Assembly (NCBI RefSeq): GCF_025685655.1
Contig: NZ_JAGSYG010000002.1
Span: 558,001-622,000, forward strand
Direction of reading: 5' to 3'
Length of the DNA: 64,000 nucleotides
Origin: Acidicapsa ligni
Lineage (GTDB): Bacteria > Acidobacteriota > Terriglobia > Terriglobales > Acidobacteriaceae
Each line of letters begins with the position of its first letter. Positions within the stretch are counted from its first letter, which is position 1. The notes beneath the pieces are model-generated. The model saw only the letters and a program-made list of their open reading frames with translations, did not search any database and had not been told where the DNA came from. A program made the position numbers and the translations under genes. Below, one piece after another: positions 61,293 to 64,000 of the stretch.

Positions 61293-61433
61293 TTACCAGG
61301 GAACGTTCTGTAGTACGCCGGTCTTCACAAGCAAAGCAAGCAATAAGGCAAGCAGAACAGCCCACCAATCAAGCGTCATCCAGGACGCATTCTTGTTTGG
61401 CGAAGCCGTATTGATAACAGGATCATTCGACAT
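61293..61433 (-). CDS. 46-residue single-span membrane protein, partner of the exporter
   Basis: Begins SNDPVINTASPNKNASWM and contains DWWAVLLALLLALLVKTG, one transmembrane helix, ending LQNVPW. The ATG at 61433 has GAGGAGA 7 bases upstream, a strong site. It sits 27 bases before the YeiH-type gene and after the attenuator terminator. From memory, longer members of the exporter family start with a similar DWWAV-type helix, so this may be a split-off N-terminal helix that works as a separate subunit; this is inference. Confidence 0.7.
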   Translation of the reverse strand: MSNDPVINTASPNKNASWMTLDWWAVLLALLLALLVKTGVLQNVPW

Positions 61434-61459
61434 CAAAATCTCCTCGATTCAAGCAATCT

Positions 61460-61503
61460 AAAAAGCAAAAGGCCCACACTCAGCGATAGCTGGCATGTGG
61501 GCC
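61460..61503 (-). terminator. Rho-independent terminator between leader peptide and exporter genes (probable attenuator)
   Basis: On the minus strand GGCCCACA (61503-61496) pairs with TGTGGGCC (61478-61471), with an inner CAGC/GCTG stem, then TTTTGCTTTTT. It lies 26 bases after the leader stop and 26 bases before the 46-residue gene. The segment GCCAGC inside it can instead pair with GCTGGC in the leader (61561-61556), and UCCGG (61506-61502) with CCGGA (61552-61548), giving a competing helix. Confidence 0.72.
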
Positions 61504-61529
61504 GGATGCAAAATCTGTCTGATGTATGT

Positions 61530-61631
61530 CTACTTCAGACTGCGACCTCCGGAACGCCAGCAGACATCCTGTCTGCAACAACAACAGTTGCAGGTGCTGG
61601 CAATTTCGAACGCACAGTATTTGCAAGACAT
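61530..61631 (-). CDS. Cysteine-rich leader peptide, 33 residues
   Basis: Begins MSCKYCAFEIASTCNCCCC and ends RQDVCWRSGGRSLK. Eight Cys codons in 33, four of them adjacent (codons 16-19). No ribosome site; its ATG lies just where transcription should begin from the TTGACG/TATAAA promoter, so the mRNA is probably leaderless. It ends 26 bases before a terminator in front of the exporter genes. A peptide with such a Cys run directly before a terminator is the hallmark of an amino-acid attenuator. Function as a product in itself seems unlikely. The assignment is inference from layout. Confidence 0.55.
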   Translation of the reverse strand: MSCKYCAFEIASTCNCCCCRQDVCWRSGGRSLK

Positions 61632-61658
61632 ACCGCGTTTATATCGGTATGTCTTGCA
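61622..61658. promoter_or_regulatory. Perfect 14-base inverted repeat over the leader promoter
   Basis: TGCAAGACATACCG (61622-61635), 9-base spacer, CGGTATGTCTTGCA (61645-61658). The dyad covers the -10 box and the start point, so it looks like an operator for a dimeric repressor. It could alternatively fold as a hairpin, but most of it lies upstream of the start point. Confidence 0.6.
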
Positions 61659-61667
61659 GTTCGTCAA
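61632..61667 (-). promoter_or_regulatory. Sigma-70-like promoter for the leader/exporter transcript
   Basis: On the minus strand TTGACG (61667-61662), 18 bases, TATAAA (61643-61638). The expected start point is at about 61631, the A of the leader ATG. Confidence 0.6.
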
Positions 61668-61699
61668 CAAAGAAACGTTAAAACTCACGCGTAGCCATC

Positions 61700-61749
61700 C
61701 AAAACAAAGGCCCATTTGTTTCGTTATGAACGAAATGCAAATAGGCCTT
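61700..61749 (-). terminator. Strong terminator after the deoxyhypusine-synthase-like gene
   Basis: On the minus strand AAGGCCTATTTG pairs with CAAATGGGCCTT (12 pairs, one G-U), extended by TTTCGTT/AACGAAA with a CAT loop, and followed by TGTTTT. It separates this gene from the downstream attenuator promoter. Confidence 0.75.
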
Positions 61750-61770
61750 CGGTCCTGATTTTGGCTGGAG

Positions 61771-62739
61771 CTACCAACCCAGAACGTAAGCAAAAATCAG
61801 CGGCGCTACAATCGTCGCGTCCGATTCAATGATGAACTTCGGTGTATCGACACCAAGCTTGCCCCACGTAATCTTCTCGTTTGGCACCGCGCCCGAATAC
61901 GAACCATAGCTCGTCGTCGAATCGCTGATCTGGCAGAAGTAAGCCCAGAGAGGCACATGCTCGCGCTGCAAATCCTGATGCAGCATCGGGACCACGCAAA
62001 TAGGAAAGTCGCCTGCAATACCGCCCGCAATCTGAAAGAACCCCAGTGGCGTTTCTGCAGTCGTCTTCGTGTACCACTCCGCCAATTCCATCATGTACTC
62101 AATGCCCGTGCGCACCGTGTGAACCTTCTTCACATCGCCAGAGATGCAGTGCCCGGCATACATATTGCCCAGCGTTGAATCCTCCCAGCCCGGTACAAAC
62201 ATGGGCAGATTCTTTTCCGCCGCAGCCAGCAACCAACTGTTCTTGGGGTCGATCTGATAAGAGTCCTTCAAGTCTCCCGAAAGCAAAATCTTGTACATGA
62301 ACTGATGCGGGAAGTAGTGCTCATTTGCCTGGTCTGCCCTCATCCATTCCTTCAGCACAACCTTCTCAATACGCCGCATCGCCTCCATCTCCGGGATGCA
62401 GGTATCGGTCACGCGATTCATATGCCGGCTCAGTAACTTGACCTCATCTTCTGGAGTCAGATCGCGATAATTCGGCACGCGTTCATAGAAGTCATGTGCG
62501 ACAAGATTGAAGACATCCTCTTCAAGATTCGCGCCCGTGCAGGTAATCGCATGAACCTTGTCCTGACGGATCATCTCCGCCAGGCTTAAACCCAACTCGG
62601 CCGTACTCATCGCGCCGCCCATAGTTACAAACATCTTGCCGCCGGACTCAACCAGCTTGATGTAACCCTCCGCCGCATCCACCAGCGCAGCGGCATTGAA
62701 ATGACGATAATGATGTTTAACAAATTCCTTAATCGACAA
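61771..62739 (-). CDS. Deoxyhypusine synthase-like protein
   Basis: 322 residues from TTG 62739, chosen because AAGGAG stands 6 bases before it; longer frames from 62769 or 62784 lack a site. Rossmann-like fold with MFVTMGGAMSTAELGLSLAE and HAITCTGANLEEDVFNLV, and the C-terminal NEKITWGKLGVD, where the Lys matches the lysine that carries the butylamine intermediate in deoxyhypusine synthase. Bacteria lack eIF5A, so members here are thought to act in polyamine chemistry (homospermidine-like synthesis) or on unknown substrates; this is not established for this branch. Cytoplasmic. Confidence 0.85.
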   Translation of the reverse strand: MSIKEFVKHHYRHFNAAALVDAAEGYIKLVESGGKMFVTMGGAMSTAELGLSLAEMIRQDKVHAITCTGANLEEDVFNLVAHDFYERVPNYRDLTPEDEVKLLSRHMNRVTDTCIPEMEAMRRIEKVVLKEWMRADQANEHYFPHQFMYKILLSGDLKDSYQIDPKNSWLLAAAEKNLPMFVPGWEDSTLGNMYAGHCISGDVKKVHTVRTGIEYMMELAEWYTKTTAETPLGFFQIAGGIAGDFPICVVPMLHQDLQREHVPLWAYFCQISDSTTSYGSYSGAVPNEKITWGKLGVDTPKFIIESDATIVAPLIFAYVLGW

Positions 62740-62846
62740 AGCGGAACTCCTTACGGCAATCCATGCCATCCCTGAAATTATCACAACTCTGTGACTGAGC
62801 CTGCGTTTTCACCGCGTCAATCGCGGTAAATCTTACCATCGCCATA

Positions 62847-63878
62847 CTACTCTGTTCCTTCACGCGCATCTTTCCAAAGATCGATTTCCCCATCCTGCGC
62901 ATGTTGATCGATCGCGCTCAACTCATCCGCTGTAAACTCAAGCCTCTTCACCGCGTCCAGCGAGTTATCAAGCTGCTCCACATTGCGCGCGCCAATCAAG
63001 GCTGAAGTTACGCGCGTATCACGAAGCGTCCACGCAATCGCCATCTGCGCCAGGGACTGGCCTCGACTCGCTGCAATCTCATTCAACTCACGAACTCGTT
63101 TGAGATTGTCATCGCTTAAAAAGGACTTCAAAAACGAGCCTTCAGCAGTGATCCGAGAATCGCTCGGAACACCCTTCAGATACTTGTTCGTCAGCAGACC
63201 CTGCGCCAGCGGAGAAAACGCAATGCATCCCACTCCCAACTCATCCAGGGTAGCCAGCAGATCCTTCTCGATCCACCGGTTCAGCATCGAGTAAGACGGC
63301 TGATGAATCAGCAGCGGCACGCCTTCGCTCTTCAAAATCTTCGCAGCCTCGCGCGTCCGCTCTGGACTGTAAGAAGAGATGCCCACATACAAAGCCTTGC
63401 CCTGTCGAACAGCATGAGCCAGCGCGCCCATCGTCTCTTCCAGAGGAACATCCATCGAGGGCCGATGCGAATAGAAAATATCCACGTACTCCAGACCCAT
63501 GCGCTGCAGGCTTTCATCCAGGGAGGCGAGCAGATACTTACGCGAACCGCCGATACCATAAGGCCCCGGCCACATATCCCAACCGGCCTTGGAAGAGATC
63601 AAAAGCTCGTTGCGATAGCCGCGAAAATCCTTGCGCAAAATCTCGCCGAAATTCTCCTCGGCCGATCCATACGGAGGCCCATAATTGTTCGCCAAATCAA
63701 AGTGCGTTACGCCGCGGTCAAATGCGCGGCGCACCATGGCTCGCCCGGTCTCGAACGAGTTAACGCCGCCAAAGTTCTGCCAAAGCCCAAGTGAAACAGG
63801 TGGCAGTACAATCCCCGATCGCCCACTCCGTCGAAACTGCGCTCCGTCATACCGCTTCGCATCCGCTACGTAATTCAT
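62847..63878 (-). CDS. Aldo/keto reductase (YghZ/L-glyceraldehyde 3-phosphate reductase-like)
   Basis: 343 residues from ATG 63878 (AGGAG about 9 bases upstream). TIM-barrel marks: the catalytic Asp/Tyr pair in THFDLANNYGPPYGSAEE, Lys in LLISSKAGWDMWPGPYG, His in DIFYSHRPSMD, and the NADPH-binding end SALIGARNVEQLDNSLD. The GPPYGSAEE insert and overall length match the YghZ/YajO group that reduces methylglyoxal and L-glyceraldehyde 3-phosphate. Cytoplasmic. It lies 107 bases upstream of the deoxyhypusine-synthase-like gene on the same strand. Confidence 0.9.
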   Translation of the reverse strand: MNYVADAKRYDGAQFRRSGRSGIVLPPVSLGLWQNFGGVNSFETGRAMVRRAFDRGVTHFDLANNYGPPYGSAEENFGEILRKDFRGYRNELLISSKAGWDMWPGPYGIGGSRKYLLASLDESLQRMGLEYVDIFYSHRPSMDVPLEETMGALAHAVRQGKALYVGISSYSPERTREAAKILKSEGVPLLIHQPSYSMLNRWIEKDLLATLDELGVGCIAFSPLAQGLLTNKYLKGVPSDSRITAEGSFLKSFLSDDNLKRVRELNEIAASRGQSLAQMAIAWTLRDTRVTSALIGARNVEQLDNSLDAVKRLEFTADELSAIDQHAQDGEIDLWKDAREGTE

Positions 63879-63913
63879 CTGCACGTCTCCTGCTCAAAGT
63901 ATTTCACAGCAAA

Positions 63914-64000
63914 TCATCCCCTGGGCACCACCAGCCGCGAAGCATACAGCAAACGAATAATCCGAAACCGATGTCCGCGAAACGGCTCCAGCAACTCCAG
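63914..64000 (-). CDS. 3' end of a gene entering from the right (28 residues)
   Basis: Reads LELLEPFRGHRFRIIRLLYA then SRLVVPRG and a TGA stop at 63916-63914. The EPFRGHRxRIIRLL pattern is reminiscent of the C-terminus of HhH-GPD DNA glycosylases, but it is too short to be sure. Same strand as the aldo/keto reductase. Confidence 0.5.
   Translation of the reverse strand: MELLEPFRGHRFRIIRLLYASRLVVPRG

Noticed and set aside
61495-61758. Plus-strand open frame across the attenuator region
   Set aside because: Gln-rich content comes from the CAACAACAACAG run that encodes the Cys run on the other strand; the minus-strand reading fits promoter, terminator and downstream genes.
1-64000. Insertion sequences, integrases, phage genes, CRISPR arrays and toxin-antitoxin pairs
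   Set aside because: None of their proteins or repeat patterns was seen, so no mobile element is called despite the dense accessory content.

Overview
The window reads as a stretch of chromosome from a heterotrophic, probably soil-dwelling member of the Acidobacteriota (Terriglobia, the Terriglobus/Granulicella/Edaphobacter type). This is an inference from the gene families: several RND efflux sets, GMC dehydrogenase with a subunit 3 partner, Tat-exported Gfo/Idh/MocA enzymes, GH15, a cyclic-nucleotide-domain thioredoxin-reductase-like protein and tandem DUF3147 proteins. No rRNA, phage, transposase or CRISPR array was seen. One tRNA gene is present (Gly, anticodon CCC).

Layout. 1-4.6 kb: redox and detoxification genes (alpha/beta hydrolase, three-domain FAD oxidoreductase, SnoaL-like protein, quinone-reductase-like MDR). 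4.6-5.3 kb: non-coding, perhaps with gene remains. 5.3-15.6 kb: carbohydrate oxidation on the minus strand. A tightly packed six-gene operon (ThDP enzyme, enolase-superfamily dehydratase, cyclase, duplicated membrane protein, GMC subunit 3, GMC flavoprotein) is followed by a Gfo/Idh/MocA enzyme and a GH15 glycosidase. 15.7-18.7 kb: a coupled four-gene cluster (PIG-L deacetylase, NodS-like methyltransferase, GT2, acyl-CoA dehydrogenase-like) that looks like a small glycoconjugate pathway. 18.7-20 kb: a Tat-exported Gfo/Idh/MocA protein.

20.4-27.6 kb: RND pump 1 with adaptor and TolC-like channel. 27.7-36.8 kb: housekeeping and stress genes (two DUF3147 membrane proteins coupled to inorganic pyrophosphatase, two related SDRs, a TetX-like FAD monooxygenase, a large catalase, a membrane protein and a 24-residue miniprotein). 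36.8-48.2 kb: RND pump 2 set between two two-component systems, with TCTGACA repeats in the divergent promoter region. 48.4 kb: tRNA-Gly. 48.6-53.8 kb: an MdtNOP-like (FUSC) efflux operon with YtcA. 53.8-60.1 kb: RND pump 3 with adaptor and NodT-type channel, divergent from an ArsR-type regulator.

60.2-61.7 kb holds the most interesting region. A putative sulfate-exporter (YeiH/PF03601) gene is preceded by a 46-residue membrane miniprotein, a rho-independent terminator and a leaderless 33-codon reading frame with 8 Cys codons (Cys-Asn-Cys-Cys-Cys-Cys). Alternative RNA pairings can be drawn around the terminator. Together this looks like a cysteine-responsive transcription attenuator. The window ends with a deoxyhypusine-synthase-like gene, an aldo/keto reductase and the 3' end of another gene.

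Starts were chosen by reading Shine-Dalgarno sequences and overlaps. Functions come from motif and family recognition by eye, without database searches.
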